Origin: Hyphomicrobiales bacterium
Lineage (GTDB): Bacteria > Pseudomonadota > Alphaproteobacteria > Rhizobiales > JAJFHB01
DNA length: 34,807 bases
Reading direction: 5' to 3'
Assembly: GCA_021775615.1 (NCBI GenBank)
Contig: JAJFHL010000130.1
Location: 1-34,807, forward strand
In this document: positions 6,748 to 16,181 of the stretch, piece by piece
Numbering within the stretch: position 1 is the stretch's first letter
How the letters are laid out: every line of letters starts with the position of its first letter
Translations under genes and position numbers: made by a program
Notes under the pieces: model-generated
Databases searched by the model: none
The model's input: the letters and a program-made list of their open reading frames with translations, nothing else
What the model was told of the DNA's origin: nothing

Positions 6748-9700
6748 ATGCGAGTCGAACGGCGATTCACACTCGCGGGCGTTTCACCTTATGAAGCGGT
6801 CGCGTTTAAAAAGACCACTGGCGACATCCGGAATCCGGACGGCTCGGTTGTCTTCCAGCTGGAAGGCATCACGGTTCCGAAGTCCTGGAGCAAGGTGGCA
6901 ACCGACATCCTGGCACAGAAATATTTTCGCAAGGCTGGCGTTCCGGCCGCGTTGAAGCGGCTGCCCGAGGAGGCGGTTCCCGATTGGCTCTGGCCGTCGG
7001 TCGCCGATGAGGCGGCCCTTGAGGATCTTGCCCCGGAGGCGCGCACCGGCTCGGAACTCGATGCCCGTCAGGTGTTCGACCGTATGGCCGGCGCGTGGAC
7101 CTACTGGGGCTGGAAATGCGGCTACTTCGATGCCGAGAGCGATGCAGCCGCCTTTTTCGACGAAGCCCGCTACATGCTGGCGACCCAGCGCGCCGCGCCC
7201 AACTCACCACAATGGTTCAACACCGGTCTGCACTGGGCCTATGGCATCGAGGGTGACGGCGATGGCCATTACCATGCCGAGGCCGGCACCGGACGGGTGC
7301 GCCGATCCCGGACCCAGTATCTCCATCCCCAGACCCATTCCTGCTTCATCCAGTCGGTCGACGACAACCTGGTCAATGAAGGCGGCATCATGGATCTGTG
7401 GATGCGCGAGGCCAGGCTCTTCAAGCACGGCTCGGGCACCGGCACCAATTTCTCCAAGGTGCGCGCCAAGGGCGAGGCCCTGTCCGGTGGCGGCTGCGCC
7501 CCCGGCCTCGTGGCGCTGCTCAAGGTCGGCGACTGTTCCGCCGGTGTCCTGAAGTCGGCCGGCGTCACCCGGCGCGCCGCCAAGATGGTGGTGGTCGATG
7601 TCGATCACCCGGACATCGAGGAATATATCGACTGGAAGGTCGCCGAGGAACACAAGGTCGTGTCGCTGGTGACCGGCTCGGCCGTCACCGCGCAGCACCT
7701 CGACGCCATCATGGCGGCGGCGACCGACGCCTGCCGCCGCACCGGAGAGGCGTTCGACGTCAACGCGACACCGGTGCTCAAGGCGGCCATTGCCGCGGCC
7801 ATGGCCGCAAGGGTGCCTGAAAACTACATCCACCGTGTCGTGCATCTGGCGCGCCAGGGACACGGCCAGGTCAATTTCGAAGTTTGCGACGCCAACTGGG
7901 ATTCGAGCGCCTATGCCACGGTGTCCGGCCAGAACTCGAACAATTCGGTCCGGGTGTCGAAGGATTTTCTCGACGCGGTCGAACGCGATGCGCCATGGCA
8001 CCTGATCTCGCGCACCACCGGCAAGACGGTCCGCACGGTGAAGGCGCGCGACCTGTGGCACAAGATCGCCTATGCCGCCTGGTCGTCGGCCGATCCCGGC
8101 ATTCACTTTCACACAACCATCAACGACTGGCACACCTGCCCGCAGACCGCGCCGATCGAAGCGTCGAACTCGTGCTCGGAGTTCATGTTCCTGAACGATA
8201 CCGGAAGCACGCTGGCATCGCTCAACCTGATGAAGTTCCATGACGCCGAGGACGGCTTCGACACCGACGCCTACGCCTATGCGGCAAGACTGTGGACCCT
8301 GGTTCTCGAAATCTCAGTGGCAATGGCGCAGTACCCCTCGCGCCTGATTGCGCAGCGCACCCACGACTACCGCCCGATTGGTGTGGGTTATGCCAATCTC
8401 GGCGGTGTGCTGATGGCCTCCGGCGTGCCGTATGGTTCGCGCGAAGGCCGGGCCGTATGTGGGGCGCTCACAGCGATCCTCGCCGGCGTCGCCTATGCGA
8501 CGTCGGCCGAGATCGCCGCCGAGCTGGGACCGTTCAGAGGATACAAACGCAACGCTGCTGACATGCTCCGGGTCATTCGCAATCACCGGCGCGCGGCCCA
8601 TGGCGAACGCGGCACCTACGAGGCGCTGCACTGCGAGCCGGTGCCGCTCGACACCGACGCCTGCCCGGACGCACGGATGACCGAGCGGGCCCGTGATGCC
8701 TGGGACCGGGCGCTGGAGCTCGGGCAAGCGCATGGCTACCGCAATGCCCAGGCAACGGTCATCGCGCCAACCGGCACGATCGGCCTGGTGATGGATTGCG
8801 ACACCATGGGCATCGAGCCGGATTTCGCGCTGGTCAAGTACAAGCAGCTTGCCGGCGGCGGCCATCTCAAGATCGTCAACCAGGTTGTGACCGACGGACT
8901 GCACGCACTCGGCTATGACGCGGGCGCCATCGACCGCATCGTTGCCTATGCCACGGGACGCAACACCCTGGAGAACGCGCCCGGTATCAACCACGAGGTT
9001 CTGCGCGCCAAGGGGTTTGGCAAACACGATCTCGCGCGCCTCGAGGCGGCCCTGACCGGCGCCTTCGATATTCGTGTCGCGTTCAACATCTGGACCCTGG
9101 GCGAAGCGTTCTGTGTCCAGAAACTCAGGTTCTCCGAGGATCAGCTGTTCGACCCTTCGTTCGACATGCTCGACGCTCTCGGCTTTTCGTCAAGCGACAT
9201 CGGGCGCGCCAATGCGTTTTGCTGCGGCGCCATGACACTGGAAGGCGCGCCGGATCTGGACCCGAAGCACATCGCGGTGTTCGATTGCGCTTCTCCCAAT
9301 GGCCGCTATGGCACGCGCTGCCTGTCTGTCGACAGCCATATCCGCATGATGGCGGCGGCGCAGCCCTTTGTGTCCGGCGCGATTTCCAAGACCATCAACA
9401 TGTCGAACACGGTGGCCGTCGAGGAATGTTCGCAGGCGTACATGTTGTCGTCCGAACTGGGACTGAAGGCCAATGCGCTTTACCGCGACGGCTCCAAGCT
9501 GTCGCAGCCGCTCGGCACTTTGATGTCATCGGCCCATGTCGACGCCGATGTCGACCGTATCGCCGAGATCCAGGTACCGGTGGAACTGCCGACCGTCGGG
9601 GAGGCGCTCGATCGCGTGCTGATGGATTTTGTTGATGCCGCCGACATCGAGGCGGTTTCCGGCGCGCGGCCGGCGCCGCGCGAGCGCGCCAGGTCTGCAG

Positions 9701-9756
9701 GTCGCCCCGACAAGGGCGATGACGGCGGCGGTCGCCGTGCGGCGGCGGGCAGCTGA
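6748..9756 (+). CDS. nrdJ: Class II (adenosylcobalamin-dependent) ribonucleotide reductase, C-terminally short and missing a redox Cys
   Basis: A 1002-residue protein that follows rhizobial-type NrdJ from its first residues (MRVERRFT) through to [14 protein letters not shown] (about 909-922). Active-site features seen: C199 in THSCFIQS (first redox Cys), N474/C476/E478 in NSCSE (thiyl-radical Cys with its Asn and Glu), and the APTGTIGLV loop. Two things are missing. The second redox Cys, expected 11 residues after the radical Cys as in Lactobacillus NrdJ (408/419), is S487 in DTGSTLAS. The usual C-terminal region of some 250 or more residues, with the TSCPD-type domain and zinc-ribbon cysteines that pass electrons from thioredoxin, is absent; instead a tail of about 80 residues ends R/G/A-rich. 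The next gene starts 9 bp later on the other strand, so the region is not hidden in another frame. The ATG at 6748 has GGGG 7 nt upstream; a TTG at 6730 is less likely. Confidence 0.88.
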   Translation: MRVERRFTLAGVSPYEAVAFKKTTGDIRNPDGSVVFQLEGITVPKSWSKVATDILAQKYFRKAGVPAALKRLPEEAVPDWLWPSVADEAALEDLAPEARTGSELDARQVFDRMAGAWTYWGWKCGYFDAESDAAAFFDEARYMLATQRAAPNSPQWFNTGLHWAYGIEGDGDGHYHAEAGTGRVRRSRTQYLHPQTHSCFIQSVDDNLVNEGGIMDLWMREARLFKHGSGTGTNFSKVRAKGEALSGGGCAPGLVALLKVGDCSAGVLKSAGVTRRAAKMVVVDVDHPDIEEYIDWKVAEEHKVVSLVTGSAVTAQHLDAIMAAATDACRRTGEAFDVNATPVLKAAIAAAMAARVPENYIHRVVHLARQGHGQVNFEVCDANWDSSAYATVSGQNSNNSVRVSKDFLDAVERDAPWHLISRTTGKTVRTVKARDLWHKIAYAAWSSADPGIHFHTTINDWHTCPQTAPIEASNSCSEFMFLNDTGSTLASLNLMKFHDAEDGFDTDAYAYAARLWTLVLEISVAMAQYPSRLIAQRTHDYRPIGVGYANLGGVLMASGVPYGSREGRAVCGALTAILAGVAYATSAEIAAELGPFRGYKRNAADMLRVIRNHRRAAHGERGTYEALHCEPVPLDTDACPDARMTERARDAWDRALELGQAHGYRNAQATVIAPTGTIGLVMDCDTMGIEPDFALVKYKQLAGGGHLKIVNQVVTDGLHALGYDAGAIDRIVAYATGRNTLENAPGINHEVLRAKGFGKHDLARLEAALTGAFDIRVAFNIWTLGEAFCVQKLRFSEDQLFDPSFDMLDALGFSSSDIGRANAFCCGAMTLEGAPDLDPKHIAVFDCASPNGRYGTRCLSVDSHIRMMAAAQPFVSGAISKTINMSNTVAVEECSQAYMLSSELGLKANALYRDGSKLSQPLGTLMSSAHVDADVDRIAEIQVPVELPTVGEALDRVLMDFVDAADIEAVSGARPAPRERARSAGRPDKGDDGGGRRAAAGS

Positions 9757-9764
9757 ACTCAGCC

Positions 9765-11963
9765 TCAGCGCGTCGCGCTCTGCCGGAGACGCGGAAGATC
9801 GACGACCGTGGCTTGGGCATCGCCCAGCAGCTTCTGCCTGAACTCGCCGACCGGCACGGGCGGACTGAAGTAAAAGCCCTGATACTGATGGCAGCCGCGC
9901 TCCCTCAGCCATTCGAGCTGTTCGACTTCCTCAACCCCTTCGGCAACGATGTTCACATCGATCAGCTTGCACATTGAGATGATCAGTTCAGTGATCGCGC
10001 TTGTCTTGTTCAGGTCGCGGATGAACGATCGGTCGATCTTCAGGCAGCTGATCGGATAACGCTGCAAATAGGCGAGGTTCGAATAGCCGGTGCCGAAGTC
10101 GTCGACCGCCAGGTTGAACCCCATTTCATGCAGTTGCTCCAGGGCGCTGATGATCCTCTGATTGTCTCCCATCAGCATGGATTCGGTGATTTCCAGGTCG
10201 AGCATGGCCGGGTCGCACCCCTCCGCCTCGACCGCCTTCTGAATGACCGGAATGAGGGCGTCGGAGCGGAACTGGCGCGGCGACAGGTTGATCGAAACCT
10301 TGATGTTGTGGCCCTCCTGCTCCCAGCGTTTTTGCTGCGCGGCAGCCTCTGCGATCACCCAGTTGCCGATGGGCTCCACCAGGCCGGTCTCTTCGGCAAC
10401 GGTGATGAAGGCCCCCGGCGCCAGCAGGCCACGGGTCGGATGGCGCCACCTGATGAGGGCCTCGGCGCCGGTGATGGCGTTGGTCTCGAACGATACCTGC
10501 GGCTGGTAGAACAGTTCGAACTGGTCGAGCTCGACCGCACGGCGCAGGCTGGATTCAAGCTCCAGACGGGTTTCCGCCTTTTCCCGCATATCGTGCGAGA
10601 AGAAGCAGTGCCGGTTGCGGCCTGAGTCCTTGGCGACATACATGGCCAGGTCGGCATGCTTCATCAGCGTGTCGATATCCTCGCCGTCGTCGGGAAACAG
10701 GCTGATGCCCATGCTTGGCGTGATCTCCAGAACATGCTCGCCGATGTAGATCGGATCGACCAGAAGAGCGCGGATCCGCTCGACCATCTGCAGCACGCTT
10801 TCACGGCATTTGATGTCGTGCAGGAAGACGATGAACTCGTCACCGCCAAGGCGGGTCACCATGTCTTCCTCGCGGCAATGGCTGCGCAGGCGCGCCGCAA
10901 CCTCGATCAAAAGCTTGTCGCCGACCGCGTGGCCGAGCGAATCGTTGATATTCTTGAAATTGTCCAGGTCGATGAAAACGAGGCCCAGCTTCTGGGCTGC
11001 TGCGGCGGCGCCCTCCAGTCTGTCGGCCAGTTCGTTCTGCAGGTAGGTCCGGTTCGGCAGGCCGGTCAGCACATCGTGAACAGCCAGATACTGCGACTTG
11101 CGCTCGGCTTCCTTAAGGTCGGAAATGTTGACCTCGCTGATCAGGATCGCCGGTGTGCCGTTGACCGCGTCGCGGCTTTCGCGGGCATTGATTTCGTGCC
11201 ACCGCGGTCCCTCGTCGGTGTCCACCCGGGCGACCAGGTTGGCGATGCCGTTGAGTTCCAGTGCGTCCAGCAGGGTCTTGTAGTCGTGCTCATCCATGAA
11301 CCGGTCGGGCAGGGAGTGCATGCCGTCGCGGTAAGACGCCCTGGCGGCGGGGTTGTGGTAGAGCGAGTTCCCGTCCATGTCGTACAGAGAAATCATCACC
11401 GTGGTGTGCAAAAGCGCCTGCGCGCTGCGCAGCGTATCGGGCGCATCGGGCCGCTCCTCGATGCCCTGACAGAACATGGCCATGCGGCCATCGTCGAGGC
11501 GGAGGCCGGAAAAGATGCACCGCGTGGTGCTTGGCGCACCGTTTGGATAGAGTGTCCAGAGTTCGGTGAATGATGCGCCGGTTTCGAAATCACGCTGGTA
11601 CTGCTTGAGGCGCTGCGCAACCGTCGGCGACATCTCTTTGCTCATAGCCCGTGCGGTCAGCTCTTCCAGAGAGTCGGCGCGCCACAGCTTCAGAGCGGCC
11701 GGATTGGCCCAATGCACCTTGCTGTGGTCCGTATCGAACACCCATACCGGGGTCACGATCCGGTTGAAACTCTCAAGATAGTCCGCCAGCGGCATATCCG
11801 GCCGCCGTTCCGGGCATTGCAGTTCAAGCCCGGCGCCTTCGGCCAGGACAGGGTAGTTGTCAGACCCGTCATCGGTTATGAGCGATTTGGACGCCGATAG
11901 CGTCGCCCCCGGCGGTGCTGAGCCGCCGGCGTCTGGTGCAGGTGATGTCTGTCCCCCGGTCAT
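9765..11963 (-). CDS. PAS-GGDEF-EAL cyclic-di-GMP protein
   Basis: A 732-residue protein. After a flexible N-terminus (1-55) come two PAS-like sensor regions (about 58-175 and 185-285), a GGDEF domain with an intact GGDEF at 373-377, and an EAL domain with EAL at 501-503, DDFGTGYSNL, KIDRSFI and AEGVE. Both catalytic signatures are intact, so it could both make and break cyclic di-GMP; the PAS regions probably choose between the two. No membrane segment is seen, so it is likely cytoplasmic. Its ATG lies 4 bp after the stop of the glutathione transferase gene, so the two form an operon with probable translational coupling. A CtrA-like box precedes the operon. An internal start at M57 is possible but has less support. 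Confidence 0.9.
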   Translation of the reverse strand: MTGGQTSPAPDAGGSAPPGATLSASKSLITDDGSDNYPVLAEGAGLELQCPERRPDMPLADYLESFNRIVTPVWVFDTDHSKVHWANPAALKLWRADSLEELTARAMSKEMSPTVAQRLKQYQRDFETGASFTELWTLYPNGAPSTTRCIFSGLRLDDGRMAMFCQGIEERPDAPDTLRSAQALLHTTVMISLYDMDGNSLYHNPAARASYRDGMHSLPDRFMDEHDYKTLLDALELNGIANLVARVDTDEGPRWHEINARESRDAVNGTPAILISEVNISDLKEAERKSQYLAVHDVLTGLPNRTYLQNELADRLEGAAAAAQKLGLVFIDLDNFKNINDSLGHAVGDKLLIEVAARLRSHCREEDMVTRLGGDEFIVFLHDIKCRESVLQMVERIRALLVDPIYIGEHVLEITPSMGISLFPDDGEDIDTLMKHADLAMYVAKDSGRNRHCFFSHDMREKAETRLELESSLRRAVELDQFELFYQPQVSFETNAITGAEALIRWRHPTRGLLAPGAFITVAEETGLVEPIGNWVIAEAAAQQKRWEQEGHNIKVSINLSPRQFRSDALIPVIQKAVEAEGCDPAMLDLEITESMLMGDNQRIISALEQLHEMGFNLAVDDFGTGYSNLAYLQRYPISCLKIDRSFIRDLNKTSAITELIISMCKLIDVNIVAEGVEEVEQLEWLRERGCHQYQGFYFSPPVPVGEFRQKLLGDAQATVVDLPRLRQSATR

Positions 11964-11967
11964 GCGG

Positions 11968-12588
11968 TTACGCGGCCTCGGCGAAGTCCATCATCGGCAG
12001 GAAGCCGTCGCGCGCCTCAACGCGCGCAATCCAGGCGCAAACCGCCGGATATTTGGCCATGTCGAACTCGCCTTCGCCGGCCACATGGGTGTAGCCGAAC
12101 AGGCCGATATCGGCGACCGTATAGCGGTTACCCACCAAAAAGTCGTTCTTGCTCAGGTGATCATCCAGCATTTTCAATGACTTGGCACCGCGCTCATGCC
12201 ACGTGGCAATCTCGGTTTCGCGCTCAGCGCGGCCCTCCGGCATGATTGAGATCCAGAAGCGTGCGGGCGAGATGTAGGGTTCGTGGCTGGATTGCTCCCA
12301 AAACAGCCATTCATTGACGCGCATGCGCTCCTGTGCGGTCTGCGGCATCAGATGAGAACCTTCTGCCAGATGCAGCAGCATGGCATTGGATTCGCCAAGG
12401 CCCTCGCCGTTCGGCAGCACCAGATAAGGCACTTTTCCGTTCGGGTTGATCGCGAGGTATTCCGGGCTTTGCGTTTCACCCTTCAGAACATCGATCATCA
12501 CGACGCGAAACGGAATGTTCAACTGGCGCATCAGCAATTGCACCTTGTAGCAATTGCCAGAGCCAATTGTGGCGTAAAGTGTATACAT
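11968..12588 (-). CDS. Glutathione S-transferase family protein
   Basis: A 206-residue, full-length cytosolic GST. The N-terminal thioredoxin-like domain (1-80) has NCYKVQLLM at the glutathione end, the cis-proline segment NGKVPYLVLPNG, and ESNAMLLHLAE for the gamma-glutamyl contact. The C-terminal helical domain (88-200) includes the N-capping motif region YTVADIGLFGYTHVA. It may conjugate glutathione to electrophiles or have another thiol-transfer role. GGGGAGG lies just upstream of the ATG. It is the first gene of a two-gene operon with the PAS-GGDEF-EAL protein, an odd pairing whose reason is not evident from sequence. Confidence 0.88.
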   Translation of the reverse strand: MYTLYATIGSGNCYKVQLLMRQLNIPFRVVMIDVLKGETQSPEYLAINPNGKVPYLVLPNGEGLGESNAMLLHLAEGSHLMPQTAQERMRVNEWLFWEQSSHEPYISPARFWISIMPEGRAERETEIATWHERGAKSLKMLDDHLSKNDFLVGNRYTVADIGLFGYTHVAGEGEFDMAKYPAVCAWIARVEARDGFLPMMDFAEAA

Positions 12589-12675
12589 ATGAGCCTCCCC
12601 GGTAGGATGGCGTGCACGGACACGCGTTGCGCTTGAAAACGCAGTGTTGCTTGCGTCCGGTATACGGCGGGGCTC

Positions 12676-12690
12676 TTAAGGCTGGTTTAA
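12676..12690. promoter_or_regulatory. CtrA-like box upstream of the GST/GGDEF-EAL operon
   Basis: TTAA-GGCTGGT-TTAA has the TTAA-N7-TTAA spacing of CtrA sites. It is about 90 bp upstream of the GST start, in the 170-bp gap between that operon and the end of the hotdog hydratase gene. The half-sites lack the following C of the best CtrA sites on the plus strand. Confidence 0.4.
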
Positions 12691-12758
12691 GTGTACCAAC
12701 TGGTTTGATTTCTGGTGAACAATTCGTTTACGCGAAAACGTCTGCACACAGTGGAGGT

Positions 12759-13604
12759 TCAGGATCCGAACGTTCCGCCGGCTTCCATGGCGACGGCGCC
12801 TTCATGGTCCAGGGCCTTGAGCCACAAGCCCGCACCTTCATCCGTCATCCCGCCGATCGTCTCAAACGGGTGAAGATCGAAAAGGGCCCGCTTTGCCCGA
12901 AAGTAAAAGCCTGAAACGGGCCGCTCACTGGTCTCTCGGCGGACCATTTCGCAGAGCGCTGTCGCAATGAGCGGGCCATGCACCACAAGCCCGGGATAGC
13001 CTTCTTCCTGCGTCGCGTAGGTCCGGTCGTAGTGAATGCGGTGGCCATTGAACGTCAGCGCCGAATAGCGGAACAGCAGCACCGGATCGGGGATGAAGCT
13101 GTCGCGCCATTCCGCTTCGATCGGTTCGGCCGCCTGGCCCGCCGGCGACTGCGAAGGCGCGGAGACATCGCGGTACACCACGTCATGTTCCTCCTCGATG
13201 GCGAGACCGTTCTCACCGTGAATCATGTGTTTGAGCTTGACGAAGATGAGCTCTCCGGACGTGCCGTCCTTGTGTGCAATGTCGGTGATTTCGGTTTCAC
13301 GCCGCGCCGCCTCGCCTACCCGCAGCGGCTGGTGGAAACGATAGCGCGCACCGGCGAACATACGCCGGGGCAGGGTGATCGGCGGCAGGAAGCCCCCACG
13401 GGCGGGATGTCCGTCGGGCCCGAGTTCCGAGCGCCGCACAGTCGGCGCGAACAGCACCCAGTGCCACATGGGCGGCAGGGGATCGCCATCGCGAGGTGCC
13501 GGGTCGTCGCGGTCGAGCGTCGCGCTCAACCCCGCCACCGCATTGGCGGAGACGATGTCGTTGGCGGTTTGCGTGTTGCCGATCCAGGCGCTGAAGTCCG
13601 ACAT
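12759..13604 (-). CDS. MaoC/FAS1-like hotdog dehydratase (mesaconyl-C4-CoA hydratase type)
   Basis: A 281-residue double-hotdog protein. The N-terminal half (1-150) is FAS1-like dehydratase N-terminal in character. The C-terminal half has the signature FRYSALTFNGHRIHYDRTYA (178-197), then LVVHGPLIATAL, as in mesaconyl-C4-CoA / itaconyl-CoA hydratases. Such enzymes add water to 2,3-unsaturated acyl-CoAs. It lies 15 bp downstream of an acyl-CoA dehydrogenase gene on the same strand, giving a natural dehydrogenate-then-hydrate pair. The natural acyl group is not known, and nearby genes do not prove an itaconate or mesaconate route. Confidence 0.82.
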   Translation of the reverse strand: MSDFSAWIGNTQTANDIVSANAVAGLSATLDRDDPAPRDGDPLPPMWHWVLFAPTVRRSELGPDGHPARGGFLPPITLPRRMFAGARYRFHQPLRVGEAARRETEITDIAHKDGTSGELIFVKLKHMIHGENGLAIEEEHDVVYRDVSAPSQSPAGQAAEPIEAEWRDSFIPDPVLLFRYSALTFNGHRIHYDRTYATQEEGYPGLVVHGPLIATALCEMVRRETSERPVSGFYFRAKRALFDLHPFETIGGMTDEGAGLWLKALDHEGAVAMEAGGTFGS

Positions 13605-13619
13605 GGGTCCCAGCAGGCT

Positions 13620-14795
13620 CTAATAGGATCGCGGCAGGCCAAGCACATGCTCTGCGACATAGGAGAGGATGAGATTGGTCGAAATCGGCGCGATCTGGTA
13701 GAGCCGCGTCTCGCGGAATTTGCGCTCCACATCGTATTCCTCGGCAAAGGCGAAGCCGCCATGGGTCTGCATGCACATGTCGGCCGCATGCCATGATGCG
13801 TCCGCCGCCAGCAGCTTGGCCATATTGGCTTCCGGTCCGCACGGCTCGCCGCGGTCGAACATCTCCGCCGCACGATACACCATCAGGCGGGCCGCTTCGG
13901 TCTCCGCATGGGCTCTGGCAATGGGAAACTGAATGCCCTGGTTCCGTCCGATCGGACCGCCAAACACATTGCGTTCGTTGGCATAGGCCACGGCCTTGTC
14001 GATGAACCAGGTGGAATCACCCAGGCACTCGGCGGCAATCAGGGTGCGTTCCGCGTTCATGCCGTCGAGGATGTAGCGGAACCCCTTGCCCTCTTCGCCG
14101 AGGAGGTTCCCGGCCGGTACGCGGACATTTTCGAAGAACACTTCCGTGCTCGAATGATTGATCATCGCCCGGATCGGCCGGATGGTCAGGCCATTGCCGA
14201 GCGCCTCGCGCATATCCACCACAAAGACCGAAAGCCCACCGCTTTTCTTTTCCACCTGGTCCTTCGGCGTGGTGCGCGCCAACAGAAGCATCAAATCGGA
14301 ATGTTCGGCACGCGAGGTCCAGACCTTCTGGCCGTTCACCACATAGTGGTCGCCGTCACGCACCGCGGTCGTGCGCAGGGACAATGTGTCGGTGCCGCTG
14401 GTCGGCTCGGTGACGCCGAACGCCTGCAGGCGCAGGTCGCCCGACGCAATGGCCGGCAGCCATTGCGATTTCTGCGCGTCGCTGCCGTGGTTGAGAAGGG
14501 TGCCCATGGTGTACATCTGGGCATGGCAGGCCGCCGCGTTGCAGCCGTTCTTGTGAATTTCTTCGAGAATGGCGACGGCGGCGCGCAGCCCCAGCCCCGA
14601 CCCGCCATAGGCCTCCGGGATCAGAACCGAAAGAAACCCGTCCTCGGTCAGGGCACGCACGAATTCGGTCGGATAGGCGCGTTCGCGGTCCTTTTCGCGC
14701 CAGTAATCGCCCGGAAACCGGTCGCAGATGCCTTTGACCGACCGGCGGATCGCCGTGATGTCGTCATCGGGAAGGGGGTCTGCCAGTTCGGCCAT
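13620..14795 (-). CDS. Acyl-CoA dehydrogenase
   Basis: A 391-residue, standard-length acyl-CoA dehydrogenase. Helical N-terminal domain 1-122, middle beta domain with FGVTEPTSGTDT (126-137) and VWTSRAEHSD, and C-terminal helical domain with THGGFAFAEEYDVERKFRETR (345-364; cut to motif GGFAFAEEYDVERK). At the place of the usual catalytic Glu (QIYEGT in medium-chain enzymes) this protein reads QIAPIS, so the base is not there. E249 in MNAERTLIAAE occupies the alternative position used by isovaleryl-CoA and long-chain enzymes and is the likely base. FAD-linked; electrons would go to electron-transfer flavoprotein. First gene of an operon with the hotdog hydratase and divergent from the Rieske gene across a 148-bp gap. 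Confidence 0.88.
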   Translation of the reverse strand: MAELADPLPDDDITAIRRSVKGICDRFPGDYWREKDRERAYPTEFVRALTEDGFLSVLIPEAYGGSGLGLRAAVAILEEIHKNGCNAAACHAQMYTMGTLLNHGSDAQKSQWLPAIASGDLRLQAFGVTEPTSGTDTLSLRTTAVRDGDHYVVNGQKVWTSRAEHSDLMLLLARTTPKDQVEKKSGGLSVFVVDMREALGNGLTIRPIRAMINHSSTEVFFENVRVPAGNLLGEEGKGFRYILDGMNAERTLIAAECLGDSTWFIDKAVAYANERNVFGGPIGRNQGIQFPIARAHAETEAARLMVYRAAEMFDRGEPCGPEANMAKLLAADASWHAADMCMQTHGGFAFAEEYDVERKFRETRLYQIAPISTNLILSYVAEHVLGLPRSY

Positions 14796-14936
14796 GGAGA
14801 GTTTCGATCTTTTGCTTGCAATGACGACCGAGATCTTAAGAGGTGCGCCCGTGTTGTCCAGCGGCTTTTCCGAAGTGCAGCGCCATTCGCCTGAAACTTC
14901 CAGAGATCTCTCTTGCGTCGCGGATTTCTTGAGGTT

Positions 14937-14958
14937 ATATTGAATGAACGTTCAATAT
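14937..14958. promoter_or_regulatory. TetR-type palindromic operator at the start of the Rieske gene
   Basis: Perfect 8-bp arms ATATTGAA (14937-14944) and TTCAATAT (14951-14958) flank TGAACG. The inner 14 bases, TGAATGAACGTTCA, resemble the palindrome TGAACGTCCGTTCA in front of the TMADH-like gene (21393-21406). The site covers the ATG at 14944 and would block either transcription or initiation. Confidence 0.55.
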
Positions 14959-16167
14959 TATAGCCGAGCCAATCCCATGACCGCGCAGACCTCTCTCCAA
15001 ACAGCATCGCTTTCTTCGGTTCCCGAGGACTGGGACCGGAGCGGCCTGCCGCCATGGACCTACAACAACACCGAATTGCTGGAGTTGGAAAAAGAGCTGC
15101 TGTTTCGATGCCACTGGCAGCTCGCCGGCCACGCAGCGAACATTCCCAACCCGGGTGACTTCCTGACCTTCGACATCGTCGGCGAGCGTGCTCTCGTGCT
15201 GCGCGGGCGCGACGGCGTGGTGCGGGCATTCCACAATGTCTGCCGCCATCGCGGTTCGCGCGTGGTGGCCGAAGAACACGGCACCTGCAAGTCAGCCCTG
15301 TTCTGTCCGTTTCACGGCTGGTCCTTCAATCTCGACGGCACCTTCCGCTCGGCGCCGATGCCGCGCAGCCTGCCCGAGCTCGATCCGGTCGAACACGGCC
15401 TCATTCCTGTGGAAATGGAACTGTGGCACGGCTTCATCTTCATACGCTTCAAGCCCGGGCCCCAGCCCGCAATCGCCGAGATCATGGCGCGCCACGAGCA
15501 AGAGATCGCCCCCTACCGGCTGGACGACCTGGTGTGCGACGGCGGCTTCTGGCAGGACGACATCGCGGTCAACTGGAAGTGCGTCCGCGACGTCGATAAC
15601 GAGGGCTATCACGTTCCCATGGCCCATCCCGGCCTGCAGGACCTTTACGGCAAGCACTATTACGACGAGCCGATCGAGGCGGGCACGTCCCGGTCATTCG
15701 CGACATTCAATGAAAGCGATGCCAAGTTGTGGGGCGTCAGGCACTACAAGAAGGTGCTGCCGGAAATGCCGCATCTGCCGCCAAGCCACCGCGCCGCCTG
15801 GCTCTATATCGGCATTTTCCCCAACACGGTGATCGAATTTCATCCCGAAGGCATCTCCTACTATCAGGAGTTCCCGCAAGGCATTGCCGAAACCTCACAG
15901 CGCGGCGCCGGCTATACCTGGCCCGATCAGAGCCGCGAGGCCAACCTTGCCCGCTATCTCGGCAACCGCATCAACCGCGACACCCAGGACGAGGACGTCC
16001 AGCTCATCATCTGGTCGCATGAAGCCATGTCGTCGAGCGGTTACGAAGGGTTCATCCTGTCGGATCTGGAATACGGGGTTCGCAACTATCACGATGAACT
16101 GCGCCGTTTGATGCCCGTGTTCAACGAACGGACCGAGCCGCCGCCGGGAACGATTGCATTGCGGTAA
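14944..16167 (+). CDS. Rieske non-heme iron oxygenase, alpha subunit (quaternary-amine type)
   Basis: A 407-residue oxygenase component. Rieske [2Fe-2S] ligands: C100-R-H102 and C121-PF-H124. Mononuclear iron ligands: H223 and H228 in NEGYHVPMAHPG, and probably D351. The residue three before H223, which links the two metal centres and is Asp in most family members, is E220; a bridging Glu is known in carnitine- and betaine-oxidising members such as CntA and YeaW. N-demethylation or C-N cleavage of a quaternary amine is therefore a reasonable inference. No reductase partner lies in the window. The start is uncertain: ATG 14944 has GAGG 9 nt upstream but lies inside the operator; ATG 14977 would give 396 residues and leave the operator free. 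Divergent from the acyl-CoA dehydrogenase. Confidence 0.87.
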   Translation: MNVQYYSRANPMTAQTSLQTASLSSVPEDWDRSGLPPWTYNNTELLELEKELLFRCHWQLAGHAANIPNPGDFLTFDIVGERALVLRGRDGVVRAFHNVCRHRGSRVVAEEHGTCKSALFCPFHGWSFNLDGTFRSAPMPRSLPELDPVEHGLIPVEMELWHGFIFIRFKPGPQPAIAEIMARHEQEIAPYRLDDLVCDGGFWQDDIAVNWKCVRDVDNEGYHVPMAHPGLQDLYGKHYYDEPIEAGTSRSFATFNESDAKLWGVRHYKKVLPEMPHLPPSHRAAWLYIGIFPNTVIEFHPEGISYYQEFPQGIAETSQRGAGYTWPDQSREANLARYLGNRINRDTQDEDVQLIIWSHEAMSSSGYEGFILSDLEYGVRNYHDELRRLMPVFNERTEPPPGTIALR

Positions 16168-16181
16168 CCGGTGCCCCGCCG

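Noticed and set aside
8314-9027. Antisense frame inside nrdJ
   Set aside because: Same cause: shadow of a GC-rich gene, no ribosome site or family pattern.
9757-9990. Missing nrdJ C-terminus hidden by a frameshift
   Set aside because: The minus-strand GGDEF-EAL gene ends 9 bp after nrdJ and its frame is intact; no zinc-ribbon or TSCPD-type sequence appears in any plus frame.
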